Below are positions 34,846 through 43,532 of a stretch of 64,000 bases of DNA, in pieces. The stretch lies in the NCBI RefSeq assembly GCF_003234965.1, contig NZ_QKVK01000003.1, forward strand, positions 434,001 to 498,000. The letters run 5' to 3'. The stretch comes from Aestuariivirga litoralis (GTDB taxonomy: Bacteria > Pseudomonadota > Alphaproteobacteria > Rhizobiales > Aestuariivirgaceae). The notes beneath the pieces are model-generated. The model was not told where the DNA came from, made no database searches, and worked only from the letters and a program-made list of their open reading frames with translations. The translations under genes and the position numbers were made by a program. The stretch's first letter is position 1. Each line of letters starts with the position of its first letter.

Positions 34846-36042
34846 ATGAAGAGCTTTCTGCAAGTAGGAATGGGCGCAGCGCTCGGCGCGCTGATGCTCG
34901 CAGCGCCAATGGCCATGGCGGATGACGACAAGATCATCGTCGGCTTCGCCACGGCCCAGTCTGGCTTCATGCAGGCCTATGACAAGCCGGCCGAGGATGC
35001 GGCCAAGATCCGCATCGACGAGATCAACAAGGCCGGTGGCCTGCTCGGCAAGCAGATCGAGTTTGTCGCCGCCGACACCAAGACCGACCGCGCCGAGGGC
35101 GCCAAGGCCGGTCTCGAGGTGATCGACAAGGGCGCCGACCTGGTGGTCGTGTCCTGCGACTACGACTTCGGCGCACCGGCGGCGCTTGCCGCGGAAGCGG
35201 CGGGCAAGGTGTCCTTCTTCCTCTGCGCCGAGTCGATCAAGGCCGGCATCCAGGGCGTGGGTCCGCATTCCTTCTCGGCCTCGGTCTTGGCGGCCGTGCA
35301 GGGCGCCACCATGGCGGAATGGGCCTATACCAAGAAGAACGCCCGCACCTTCTATCGCCTGCTCGACACCTGGACCGAGTACAACAAGGGCATCTGCGAC
35401 GGCTTCGACTGGGAGTTGCCGAAGCTGAAGGACGCGAAGCTCGTCGGCGAGGACACGTTCAAGAACGACGATGCCTCGATCGCCGCGCAGATCACCCGCA
35501 TCAAGAGCCTGCCGCAGGAGCCGGACGCCATCATGCTCTGCACCATGATGCCGGGCGGCGTCTCGGCCGTGAAGCAGATCCGGGCTGCCGGCATCAAGTC
35601 GATGATCCTCAACGGCTCCGGCATGTCCGGCAGCTACTGGCTCTCGGCCACGCCGGAACTCTCCAACTTCTTCGTGCCTGACCAGGGCTCGGTGCATGGC
35701 GATGACCCGAACCCGAAGGTCAACGAGTTCAACGCCAAGTACAAGGCCGCGACCGGTGGCGATCCCTCGAGCCAGTATGTCTATCCCGGCTACGTGATGA
35801 TCGACGTCTGGGCCAAGGCCGTGGAGCGCGCCGGCTCGACCGATGCCGATGCGGTCGTGGCCGAGCTCGAGAAGATGAAGGACGAGCCGACACTCTTCGG
35901 GCCGCGCACCTTCACCGCCGACCTGCACCACCAGAACAAGGGCCGCTACCTGATCACCGAGGTTGACAACGGCAAGGCCAAGGTGGTGGACGAGTGGACG
36001 ATTTCGGAGCCGATCCCGGTCGACTATCTCGCCAGCAAGTAA
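34846..36042 (+). CDS. Liv-type ABC transporter substrate-binding protein, second system
   Basis: This 398-aa periplasmic binding protein has a clear signal peptide (KSFLQVGMGAALGALMLAAP, cleavage after AMA). The mature part starts KIIVGFATAQSGFMQAYDKP. It has the type I fold with PAALAAEAAGKVSFFLCAES in the ligand cleft region. An AGGAGG site precedes ATG 34846. Unlike the first system, this gene comes last in the operon. A hairpin terminator follows at 36065. Its ligand is unknown; operon context suggests a hydantoin or oxoproline-like compound. Confidence 0.85.
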   Translation: MKSFLQVGMGAALGALMLAAPMAMADDDKIIVGFATAQSGFMQAYDKPAEDAAKIRIDEINKAGGLLGKQIEFVAADTKTDRAEGAKAGLEVIDKGADLVVVSCDYDFGAPAALAAEAAGKVSFFLCAESIKAGIQGVGPHSFSASVLAAVQGATMAEWAYTKKNARTFYRLLDTWTEYNKGICDGFDWELPKLKDAKLVGEDTFKNDDASIAAQITRIKSLPQEPDAIMLCTMMPGGVSAVKQIRAAGIKSMILNGSGMSGSYWLSATPELSNFFVPDQGSVHGDDPNPKVNEFNAKYKAATGGDPSSQYVYPGYVMIDVWAKAVERAGSTDADAVVAELEKMKDEPTLFGPRTFTADLHHQNKGRYLITEVDNGKAKVVDEWTISEPIPVDYLASK

Positions 36043-36064
36043 CGCTGAAACCTGCATGACGAGG

Positions 36065-36087
36065 CGGCCGCTCCCCCGGGGCGGCCG
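36065..36087 (+). terminator. Hairpin terminator after second Liv operon
   Basis: CGGCCGC at 36065-36071 pairs with GCGGCCG at 36081-36087 around a C-rich loop, followed by TCTTGCATTT. It lies between the convergent binding-protein gene and the BMP-system permease gene, so it can serve as an intrinsic terminator for the long rightward operon. Confidence 0.6.
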
Positions 36088-36108
36088 TCTTGCATTTCGG
36101 AAGCTGGG

Positions 36109-37047
36109 TCACTCGCGCCTGTAACTGACGCCGAGCATCGCTGGCGCCCCGGCATGGCGGCGGCGCACGGCCAGCGCCAGGATCGCCACCACATAGGGGA
36201 GCGCCAGCATGAGCTGGTAGGGGATGGCGATGCCGATGCCCTGGATCTGCAGCTGCAGCGCATCGAGGAAGGAGAAGACCAGCGTGGCGACGAGGATGGG
36301 TACCGGCCGCCACATGCCGGCGATGACGATGACGATCGCGAGCCAGCCGCGGCCATTGGTCATTTCCGGCGCGAAGCGCGAGGCCGAGGCCACCGTGAGG
36401 AAGGCGCCGCCCAGCGCCGCCATGGCACCGCCGAACACCACCGCGCCATATTGCCGGGCGGCGATGGACAGGCCCTTGATGTCCAGCGCCCTGGGGTTCT
36501 CGCCGGCGCAGCGCAGGTCGAGCCCGGGCCTGGTGCGATAGAGGAACCACCACACCGCGGGCACCGAAAGCAACGCCAGATAGGTGAGTGCCTTCTGGTC
36601 GAACAGCACGGGGCCGATGACGGGGAGCTCGCTGAGGAAGGGGATCGGCACATTGTCGAAGATCGGCGTGGCCGGGATCTGGCTCTGGCCCTTGAAGGCG
36701 GCGCGCAGCCAGTAGACCGAGAGGCCGGAGCCCAGCAGGTTCATGGCCAGCCCGGTGACGATCTGCTCAACCTGCAGCGTGATGACCAGGAAAGCAAAGA
36801 GCAGGCTCATCAGCGCGCCGGTCGTCAGCGCCGCGAAAACGCCCACCCACAGGCTGCCGCTGGCGTCCGCCGCGAGATAGGCGGTGAGCGCGCCCATCAG
36901 CATGGTGCCCTCGAGGCCCATGTTGTAGACGCCACTGCGTTCCGCCACCAGTTCACCGATGGCGGCGAGCAGCAAGGGCGTCGCGATCCGCACCGTGGCG
37001 GCGAGCAGGCTGACGATGACGGTGGTCTGGAACAGGTCAGCCAGCAT
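36109..37047 (-). CDS. BMP-type ABC transporter permease (YufQ/NupQ-like)
   Basis: This 312-aa inner-membrane permease of the simple-sugar/nucleoside class has ERSGVYNMGLEGTMLMGA near residue 36, the hallmark of the second permease in purine-nucleoside ABC importers. RTRPGLDLRCAGENPRALDI is the coupling loop. It is the last gene of a leftward operon: adenine deaminase paralogue, BMP binding protein, ATPase, permease, permease. It overlaps the upstream permease by 11 bases. Confidence 0.86.
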   Translation of the reverse strand: MLADLFQTTVIVSLLAATVRIATPLLLAAIGELVAERSGVYNMGLEGTMLMGALTAYLAADASGSLWVGVFAALTTGALMSLLFAFLVITLQVEQIVTGLAMNLLGSGLSVYWLRAAFKGQSQIPATPIFDNVPIPFLSELPVIGPVLFDQKALTYLALLSVPAVWWFLYRTRPGLDLRCAGENPRALDIKGLSIAARQYGAVVFGGAMAALGGAFLTVASASRFAPEMTNGRGWLAIVIVIAGMWRPVPILVATLVFSFLDALQLQIQGIGIAIPYQLMLALPYVVAILALAVRRRHAGAPAMLGVSYRRE

Positions 37048-38119
37048 GGGCCACCCGTTTCAGCCGGAAGCGCGCCGCCGCCCAGCCCGCCAGATAGCAC
37101 AGCAGCAGGATCGCCTCGACGGCATAGATGAGGGCCGACGGCACGCCGGTCTTCACCTGCATGAAGGTGGCGCCGGTGACCAGCGCCCCGAACACGATGG
37201 CCGCCGCCACGACGCCCCAGGGCTTCAGCTGCCCGAGAATGGCGACGATGATGCCGGTATAGCCGTAGCCGGTCAGGGCGCCCGCCTTGAGCCGGTAGTG
37301 CACGCCATAGACCTGCGCCACGCCGGCGAGCCCGGCAAGGGCCCCCGAAATCATCATCACCATGAGGATGACGCGGGCCGGGCTGGTGCCCTGCACTTTG
37401 AGCGCCCGGAGGTTAGAACCCGCGGCGCGGATCTCGTAGCCCACCGGGGTGCGCGTCATGATCACCTGCACGACGGCCGCTGCCGCCACTGCCAGCAGGA
37501 AGCCCGCATGAAGCCGCGAGCCACCCGAGAGCAGCGGCAGCAGGCTGCCGGGATCCATCTTCGCCGACTGTTCGAAGAAGGCGCCGGGCTCGCTCCACGG
37601 TCCCTGCAGCAGGAGAAGCGAGAGGGCATAGACGATGATGTAGTTGAGCATCACCGTGGAGATCACCTCATCGACGTTGAAGCGCGTCTTCAGGATAGCG
37701 GCGAGGCCCGCATAAAGCCCGCCGCCGGCAAGGCCGCCGAGCACGATGACGGGAAGCTGGATCGCGGGCGAAAAGCCCGCCAGCCCGTGCTGGCACCAGT
37801 AGGCGAACATCGCACCGGCGAAGACCTGGCCCTCCGCCCCGATGTTCCAGATGCGGGCGCGGAAGGCCACCGCGGTCGCCAATCCGGTGAAGATCAAGGG
37901 CGTCGCCGCCACCAGTGTTTCGGATGCCGTGCGCCAGGAGCCGAAGGCGCCCTTGAGCAGGGCCGCAAAGGCAGCGGCGGGGCTGGCGCCTGCGGCCTCG
38001 AACAGCAGGGCGCTGAGCAGCACCGCCAGCAGCAACGATGCGCTGACCCAGACTGCGGTGCGGGCAGGGCTGGCATCAGCGCGCACCACGCGCCAGCCCA
38101 GATGCTCCAGCATCCTCAT
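37037..38119 (-). CDS. BMP-type ABC transporter permease (YufP/NupP-like)
   Basis: This 360-aa permease has a long N-terminal hydrophobic start (VWVSASLLLAVLLSALLFEA). It contains RARIWNIGAEGQVFAGAMFA, diagnostic of the first permease of nucleoside importers, and the coupling loop TPVGYEIRAAGSNLRALKVQ. It starts 4 bases inside the ATPase gene end and runs 11 bases into the second permease. Together the two permeases would form the channel for purine or nucleoside uptake. Confidence 0.86.
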   Translation of the reverse strand: MRMLEHLGWRVVRADASPARTAVWVSASLLLAVLLSALLFEAAGASPAAAFAALLKGAFGSWRTASETLVAATPLIFTGLATAVAFRARIWNIGAEGQVFAGAMFAYWCQHGLAGFSPAIQLPVIVLGGLAGGGLYAGLAAILKTRFNVDEVISTVMLNYIIVYALSLLLLQGPWSEPGAFFEQSAKMDPGSLLPLLSGGSRLHAGFLLAVAAAAVVQVIMTRTPVGYEIRAAGSNLRALKVQGTSPARVILMVMMISGALAGLAGVAQVYGVHYRLKAGALTGYGYTGIIVAILGQLKPWGVVAAAIVFGALVTGATFMQVKTGVPSALIYAVEAILLLCYLAGWAAARFRLKRVAHAG

Positions 38120-39633
38120 GCGGCGCGCGCCCCGGCCATCAGGCGGCCGATCGCCGTCTTGTCGAAGGCGCCGCGCCGGACTTCGCCCATCACCTCGTTG
38201 CGGAACATCACGATGATGCGGTCGCTCAAGGCAAAGAGATCGTCGAGCTCCTCGCTGACGAGAATGACGGCGCAGCCCTGGTCACGCTTGGCCAGCACTT
38301 CCGCGTGAATGAATTCGATGGCGCCCACATCGACGCCACGCGTCGGCTGGTTCAGCAGCAGCAAATGCTGCGCCTTGGCGAATTCGCGCGCGATGATCAC
38401 CTTCTGCGCATTGCCGCCGGAGAGGCGCCCACTCGGCTGCTCCGGACCTGTCGTGGCAATGGCGTAGCGCGCGATGGCGTCTTGCCCGTTGGCTGCCATC
38501 GCCGCGCGGTCGAGCAGCGGGCCCTTGCGCCAGCGACGGAGCCATTGCTGGCCCAGTATCAGGTTCTCGGCGATGGTGAAATCGCGTGCCAGGCCGTCGC
38601 GGAAGCGATCGCTCGGCACATGGCCCACGCCGCGGCCTGCAACCTCTGCCGCGCCGAGGCTGGACATGGGTTCACCCCGCAGCGTGATGGTGCCGGCGCG
38701 CGGGGCGCGGATTCCGGCGATGGTTTCGAGCAGTTCATCCTGGCCGTTGCCCGCCACGCCGGCGATGCCGAGGATTTCGCCCGGTGCCACGTCGAGGTCG
38801 ATTGCCTGGATGAGGCTGCCGCGCGGGGCGGAGAGCGTGAGGCCGCGCACCGACAGGCTTGCGCCCTGTGAGGCTGCAATGTGGCGCGCCTCGATTGTTG
38901 CCACGCTGCGCCCCACCATCAGCTCCGTGAGCGCGTCCCGCGTCGTGTCGGCGGTGGTCAGCGTGGCAACGAGGCGGCCCTTGCGAAGGACGCTCACCCG
39001 GTCGGAGCGCATCACCTCGTTCATCTTGTGGGTGATCAGGATGATCGCGATGCCCGAGCCCTTGAGCTCGGCGATGAGCGCGAAGAGGCGCTCGGACTCC
39101 TGCGGGGTGAGCACCGCCGTCGGCTCATCGAGGATCAGCAGCCTTGCGCCGAGGTAGAGCGACTTGACGATCTCCACCCACTGCATCTCACCCACCGAGA
39201 GGCTGTCGACCCGGCGGTCGAGGTCGATGTCGAGGTGGAGCCTGGCGCAGAGATCGGTGATGCGGCCGCGTGCCGCTGCAAGGTCGAGGCGGAGGCCGGA
39301 ACCGGTACCCACCACGATGTTCTCGAGCACGGTGAAGCGCGGCACCAGCACGAAATGCTGGTGCACCATGCCGATGCCGGCGGCGATCGCATCCGCCGGG
39401 CTGCGCAGGTCGAGGCGCTGGCCGTCGACGAGGATCTCGCCCATATCGGATACGGCGAGGCCATAAATGCAGGCCGACAGCGTGGACTTGCCCGCACCGT
39501 TTTCGCCGAGAAGGCAGTGCAGCTCTGCCGGTGCCACGGCAAGCGAGATATCGTCGTTGGCGAGCACGGGGCCGTAGCGTTTGCTCAGGCCCCGCACCTC
39601 CAGTCGCGGTGTCTCACCTTGCGTGGCGGACAA
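38116..39633 (-). CDS. Sugar/nucleoside-type ABC transporter ATPase (two nucleotide-binding domains)
   Basis: This 505-aa protein fuses two ABC domains, as in RbsA and YufO/NupO. The first has Walker A LLGENGAGKST, signature LSVGEMQWVEIVKSL and LLILDEPTAVLTPQES. The second has the degenerate Walker A GVAGNGQDELLE, signature LSGGNAQKVIIAREF and LLLLNQPTRGVDVGA. One canonical and one degenerate site is normal for this class. It is 6 bases after the binding-protein gene in the leftward operon. Confidence 0.89.
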   Translation of the reverse strand: MSATQGETPRLEVRGLSKRYGPVLANDDISLAVAPAELHCLLGENGAGKSTLSACIYGLAVSDMGEILVDGQRLDLRSPADAIAAGIGMVHQHFVLVPRFTVLENIVVGTGSGLRLDLAAARGRITDLCARLHLDIDLDRRVDSLSVGEMQWVEIVKSLYLGARLLILDEPTAVLTPQESERLFALIAELKGSGIAIILITHKMNEVMRSDRVSVLRKGRLVATLTTADTTRDALTELMVGRSVATIEARHIAASQGASLSVRGLTLSAPRGSLIQAIDLDVAPGEILGIAGVAGNGQDELLETIAGIRAPRAGTITLRGEPMSSLGAAEVAGRGVGHVPSDRFRDGLARDFTIAENLILGQQWLRRWRKGPLLDRAAMAANGQDAIARYAIATTGPEQPSGRLSGGNAQKVIIAREFAKAQHLLLLNQPTRGVDVGAIEFIHAEVLAKRDQGCAVILVSEELDDLFALSDRIIVMFRNEVMGEVRRGAFDKTAIGRLMAGARAA

Positions 39634-39639
39634 TGCCGG

Positions 39640-40656
39640 TCAGTCCGACTTCACTTCGCTGAGGTCGAGTTCCACCTGCTTGGCACCGCTCTTGATGGCG
39701 GCGATCGAGTCGTCCATCATCTTCTTGACGTCCTCGGGGAGCTTCGCCGCCCAGCCCTGGCCGACCACCACATCGCCCGAACCTTCCTTCCAGGTGAACC
39801 ACTTCGGGTCCTTCGGCGCATCGAACTTCGCACCCGTGGTCTTGGCGTTCCACCACTGGTCGATCACCCAGTCGATCTGCGGATCCCAGTTCACGGTGGC
39901 CGAGGCGACCACGGATTTCGGCGCGAAGGCCGACATGTCGACATAATTGCCGAAGCAGCCGATCTCCTTCTGCTCGCAGACCTCGAAGGTGCCGGACATC
40001 TGGTAGATCATGTCGGCGCCCGCCGCGATCTGCGCCGAGGTGGCCTCGTTGGCCTTGGTCGGGTCATACCAGGACTGGATATAGGTGATCTTCTGCTTGA
40101 CGTTCGGGTTCACCGACTTGGCGCCGGCGAAGAAGGCATTGAGCTGGTCGTTGGTGTCTTCCGCCGGATAGGTGGAGACAGCACCCACGACATTGGACTT
40201 GGTCAGCTTGCCCGCCATCTCGCCCATCACGAAGGCTGGCTCATGGGCGTGCACGAAAACCCAGTAGGCATTGTCGCCCAGCCCGCGGTTGCCCGAGCCC
40301 GACATGACGAACATGATGTTGGGGAAGTCGCCCTTCACCTTCTCGATCGCATCGGCATAGGCGGTGTCGCCGAAGATGATGTCGTATTCGCCGGTTTCGG
40401 CATAGGTGCGGAACACCTGCTCGGCATTGTCATAGACGTTCTCGGTATACTCGACCTCGACGTCGAGGCCATGCGGCCGCGCCGCGATCACCCGGTTCAT
40501 CGAGTTGATGAAGGAGGTCTCCCACGGCGCTTCCTTGCCGGCGGAGAGCACGCCGGCGATCTTCACCTTGGTGGGGTTTTCCGCTTGCGCGGCGGCAGCC
40601 ATCAGGACGAGGGCCGAAAGGCCCCCGAACAGCGCGGTCGTGAACTTGCCAGGCAT
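39640..40656 (-). CDS. BMP/PnrA-family substrate-binding protein
   Basis: This 338-aa binding protein has a signal peptide ending LMAAAAQAEN and the BMP/PnrA fold. The first lobe starts VKIAGVLSAGKEAPWETSFI. Later segments are FPNIMFVMSGSGNRGLGDN and HEPAFVMGEMAGKLTKSN. PnrA-type proteins bind purine nucleosides. A strong AAGGAGGA site precedes ATG 40656. It is encoded between an adenine deaminase paralogue and its ABC ATPase, which supports a purine base or nucleoside ligand. Confidence 0.87.
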   Translation of the reverse strand: MPGKFTTALFGGLSALVLMAAAAQAENPTKVKIAGVLSAGKEAPWETSFINSMNRVIAARPHGLDVEVEYTENVYDNAEQVFRTYAETGEYDIIFGDTAYADAIEKVKGDFPNIMFVMSGSGNRGLGDNAYWVFVHAHEPAFVMGEMAGKLTKSNVVGAVSTYPAEDTNDQLNAFFAGAKSVNPNVKQKITYIQSWYDPTKANEATSAQIAAGADMIYQMSGTFEVCEQKEIGCFGNYVDMSAFAPKSVVASATVNWDPQIDWVIDQWWNAKTTGAKFDAPKDPKWFTWKEGSGDVVVGQGWAAKLPEDVKKMMDDSIAAIKSGAKQVELDLSEVKSD

Positions 40657-40680
40657 GGTGTCCTCCTTGTTGTGTGTCGT

Positions 40681-42450
40681 TCAGAACGGGGCATAGACCG
40701 GATCGACCACCTTGAGGTCGATGCAGTCGATGGCGCCGAGATCGGTGATGGCATAATCCGGAATGGCGGTGATCTGCAGCACGAACATGTACATGAAGGG
40801 CCAGGGCAGGGCGCAGCCCAGCGCGCGCGCCGCAGCGTCGAGTTCGGTTTCGCGCTGTGCCATGTCCTGCGGCTCGAGGTCGGAGACGATGCCGCCGATG
40901 GGCAGCGGCAGGAAGCTCGTGACCTTGCCCTTGTCCACCACCACCTGGCCGCCATTCCCGGCGATGATGTGGTTGATGGCCACCGCCATGTCCTCCGGAT
41001 TGGTGCCGACGCAGACGATGTTGTTGTCATCCGGTGCGGTGGACGTGGCGAGTGCGCCTGACCTGAGGCCGAAGCCGGAGATGAAGGCAACCGGGCGGTT
41101 GCGGGTGCGGCCGTAGCGCTCGACAACGGTCACGTACTGCACGTCCTGCGCCGGGTCGGCGAGGATGATGCCGTCCTTCGCGGCCAGCGTCACGTCGCGG
41201 CGCTTCCGCACGAAGATCTTTTCCGGCGTCACCGCCATGGCCATGACCTTGGCCTTGGCGCCCTCGCCCTTGCCGTGCACCAGGAGTTCCTCCGGCTTCA
41301 CCGGATCGACCTTGAAGGTGCGCATCAGCCGGTCGGAGCGCGGCGGCGGATCGAGGCGACCAAGGATGCGGCCGTTCTCGGCCACCATCTTTCCATTGGT
41401 CATCACCCGCTTCACGCGGAAGTCGCGCAGGTCGTCGACGAACAGGATGTCGGCGGAGCGGCCCGGCGCGATGAGGCCCACCTTGTGATCGATGCGCAGC
41501 GCCTCGGCCGCGTTGATGGTAGCCATCTGGATCGCCGCCATGGGCGAAATCCCGATGCCGATGGCCATCCTCACCATGTTGTCGAGGTGGCCGCGAACCA
41601 GAATGTCGCTCGCCACCACGTCATCGGTGCAGAAGCTGATGCGGCGCGTGGCCTTGATGCCCATTTCGGTGACGATGCGCAGGTTCTCGGTGAGGAAATG
41701 CGAGATCGAGGATTCGCGGATCACCACATGCATGCCGTTCCGCAGCTTCTCGAGGAACTCGTCGGCCGTGTAGCTTTCATGGTCGGCGCGCACGCCGGAC
41801 TGGAGATATGAATTAAGCTTCGTGCCCCGCGCCATCGGGCTGCAACCAAGCACGGGCAGGCGGCTTGCCTGAGCGATTTCGAGGGCGGAGAGCACCTTCT
41901 CGTCCATCTCCTGGATGAACTCGCGCACCGTTTCCCAGATGCCCACGCATTCCGGCCAGTGGTGCGTGGCGCGGTGATCGTCAGGCCCGAAATAATGGCC
42001 GACATTGGAAACGGGCAACGTGTAGGGCGTCTTGCAGGGCGCGCCCCAGAAGACCTTGAGCGGACTCTTCGCCGCCTCGTCGAGGAATTCGCGCGCGCCC
42101 TCGTTGCCCGCCGCCACGAGGATCTGGTCGAGGCCGGAGACGATCGCCGTGGTGCCCAGCGGCACCACCGCCTTGGCGAAGCTGGTGATCGACATCTTCG
42201 AGCATTCGACATGGAGGTGCCCATCGATCATGCCGGGGCAGAGATAGGCGCCGGCGGCGTCGATCACCTCGGTGTCCTTGCCGAGATAGGGGGTGACGTC
42301 GCCCAGCGCCATGATGCGCTCGCCATAGATGGCGATGTCTGCGGGGTAGATCTCCTCCGAGGCGACATTGACCAGCTTGCCGTTGCGGATCACCCGGTCG
42401 GCCTTGATCTCGGCGCGGCCAGCTTTGATGTAGTCGCGAAGCGTGGGCAA
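40681..42450 (-). CDS. ade: Adenine deaminase family amidohydrolase, divergent paralogue
   Basis: This 589-aa amidohydrolase is full length for adenine deaminase. It has the first metal pair at H78/H80 (GMIDGHLHVE), a glutamate near E172, H224 (VRADHES) and an aspartate near D276 (FCTDD). The histidine normally in GHAP is C203 (LGCSPMARG), by eye alignment. The adenine-deaminase DPHEIANV segment is also replaced by SGLDQILVAAG. A changed metal site or another purine-like substrate is therefore likely. The start is TTG 42450 with AAGGAG upstream. It leads the BMP importer operon. Confidence 0.78.
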   Translation of the reverse strand: MPTLRDYIKAGRAEIKADRVIRNGKLVNVASEEIYPADIAIYGERIMALGDVTPYLGKDTEVIDAAGAYLCPGMIDGHLHVECSKMSITSFAKAVVPLGTTAIVSGLDQILVAAGNEGAREFLDEAAKSPLKVFWGAPCKTPYTLPVSNVGHYFGPDDHRATHHWPECVGIWETVREFIQEMDEKVLSALEIAQASRLPVLGCSPMARGTKLNSYLQSGVRADHESYTADEFLEKLRNGMHVVIRESSISHFLTENLRIVTEMGIKATRRISFCTDDVVASDILVRGHLDNMVRMAIGIGISPMAAIQMATINAAEALRIDHKVGLIAPGRSADILFVDDLRDFRVKRVMTNGKMVAENGRILGRLDPPPRSDRLMRTFKVDPVKPEELLVHGKGEGAKAKVMAMAVTPEKIFVRKRRDVTLAAKDGIILADPAQDVQYVTVVERYGRTRNRPVAFISGFGLRSGALATSTAPDDNNIVCVGTNPEDMAVAINHIIAGNGGQVVVDKGKVTSFLPLPIGGIVSDLEPQDMAQRETELDAAARALGCALPWPFMYMFVLQITAIPDYAITDLGAIDCIDLKVVDPVYAPF

Positions 42451-42534
42451 GGCGGGCTCCTTCGTCTTCTCTCTTGCGCGGGCTCATCCTGTAAGAATAT
42501 TGTCGTTCAATCAATCGGGTAATCCTGCCTGTTT

Positions 42535-42553
42535 CTTGGACAGATTGTCCAAG
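42535..42553. promoter_or_regulatory. LysR-type operator in divergent promoter
   Basis: CTTGGACA-gat-TGTCCAAG is a perfect 8-bp inverted repeat with a 3-base spacer in the 117-base gap between the adenine deaminase paralogue (minus) and the LysR gene (plus). It ends 14 bases before the LysR ATG, a place that fits autoregulation plus control of the leftward purine operon. Confidence 0.62.
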
Positions 42554-42567
42554 AATTGGAACAAGTA

Positions 42568-43521
42568 ATGGATCTGGCGGCGATCGACTGTTTCGTGAAG
42601 GTGGCGGAGGCGCGTTCGCTGTCGGAGGCGTCCAAGCTCTGGCGCCTGCCCAAGTCGACCCTGAGCCACAAGATCCGCCAACTGGAGGACCAGCTCGCGG
42701 TGGCCCTTTTCGTACGCGAGGGGCGCGACATGGTGCTGACGGATGCAGGGGCGGAATTCCTCACCCATGCCCACCGCATCCAGGAAAGCTGCGACAATGC
42801 CGAGGCGGCCGTCACCGCGATGCGCCAGGACGTGGGTGGCACGCTGACCATCGGGTCCACGGGCGAGTTCGGTACCTCCTTCACCTCCGAGCTGCTCTTC
42901 GCCTTCCGCGAGCGTTACCCGCAGGTGCGCATCGACGTGATCTTTCTCTCCGAGGGCTTCCTCTTCGCACCGGAGCGGCTGAAGGCCTTCGACGGCATCT
43001 TCTATTGGGGCCAGCCCTCGCTGGTCGATTACGTGGCAAGGAAGCTCACCGACGCCTCCTTCGGCCTCTATGCCAGCCCCGTCTATCTCGAGCGCCATGG
43101 CACGCCACGGACCCCAGCCGAGCTGAACGATCACCGCGGCATCGCCTTCCGGCTGCCCACCGGCCTGCAGAACTGGCATCTCGTGAGTGGCGAAGAGCAG
43201 ACCGACATCTTCCCCGCCTCCAGCTGCACGGCGAATGACTACTGGATGATCAAGTATTTCGCCGTGGCGGGCGAGGGGATCGCCTATCTTCCCGGCTTCT
43301 TCACCGAAACCGAATGCGAGCGCGGCAACCTTGTGCCGGTGCTATCACAGTGGCGCTCGCCCGCCGTGCCGGTGAACCTGCTCTATCCGCGCCGCCGCTT
43401 CGTCTCGCGCAAGTTCGAGGCTTTCCAGACCTTCTGCACCGAATATTACGAGCACCGCTCGCAGCATTATGTGCCGAGCTATTGCGTCGAAGTCGTCAGC
43501 TTCCCGAAATTCCAGTCCTGA
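42568..43521 (+). CDS. LysR-family transcriptional regulator of purine locus
   Basis: This 317-aa LysR regulator starts MDLAAIDCFVKVAEARSLSE, and its HTH continues ASKLWRLPKSTLSHKIRQLE. An effector domain follows. ATG 42568 was chosen over a TTG four codons earlier. It is divergent from the adenine deaminase/BMP operon and lies directly upstream of the second adenine deaminase gene, so it could control both arms, with a purine as likely effector. An inverted repeat sits just before it. Confidence 0.87.
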   Translation: MDLAAIDCFVKVAEARSLSEASKLWRLPKSTLSHKIRQLEDQLAVALFVREGRDMVLTDAGAEFLTHAHRIQESCDNAEAAVTAMRQDVGGTLTIGSTGEFGTSFTSELLFAFRERYPQVRIDVIFLSEGFLFAPERLKAFDGIFYWGQPSLVDYVARKLTDASFGLYASPVYLERHGTPRTPAELNDHRGIAFRLPTGLQNWHLVSGEEQTDIFPASSCTANDYWMIKYFAVAGEGIAYLPGFFTETECERGNLVPVLSQWRSPAVPVNLLYPRRRFVSRKFEAFQTFCTEYYEHRSQHYVPSYCVEVVSFPKFQS

Positions 43522-43532
43522 TGGAGACCCAC

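Noticed and set aside
38881-41061. Long open frame on the plus strand opposite the BMP ATPase and binding protein
   Set aside because: The minus-strand genes have Walker motifs, signal peptide and ribosome sites; this frame is their shadow.
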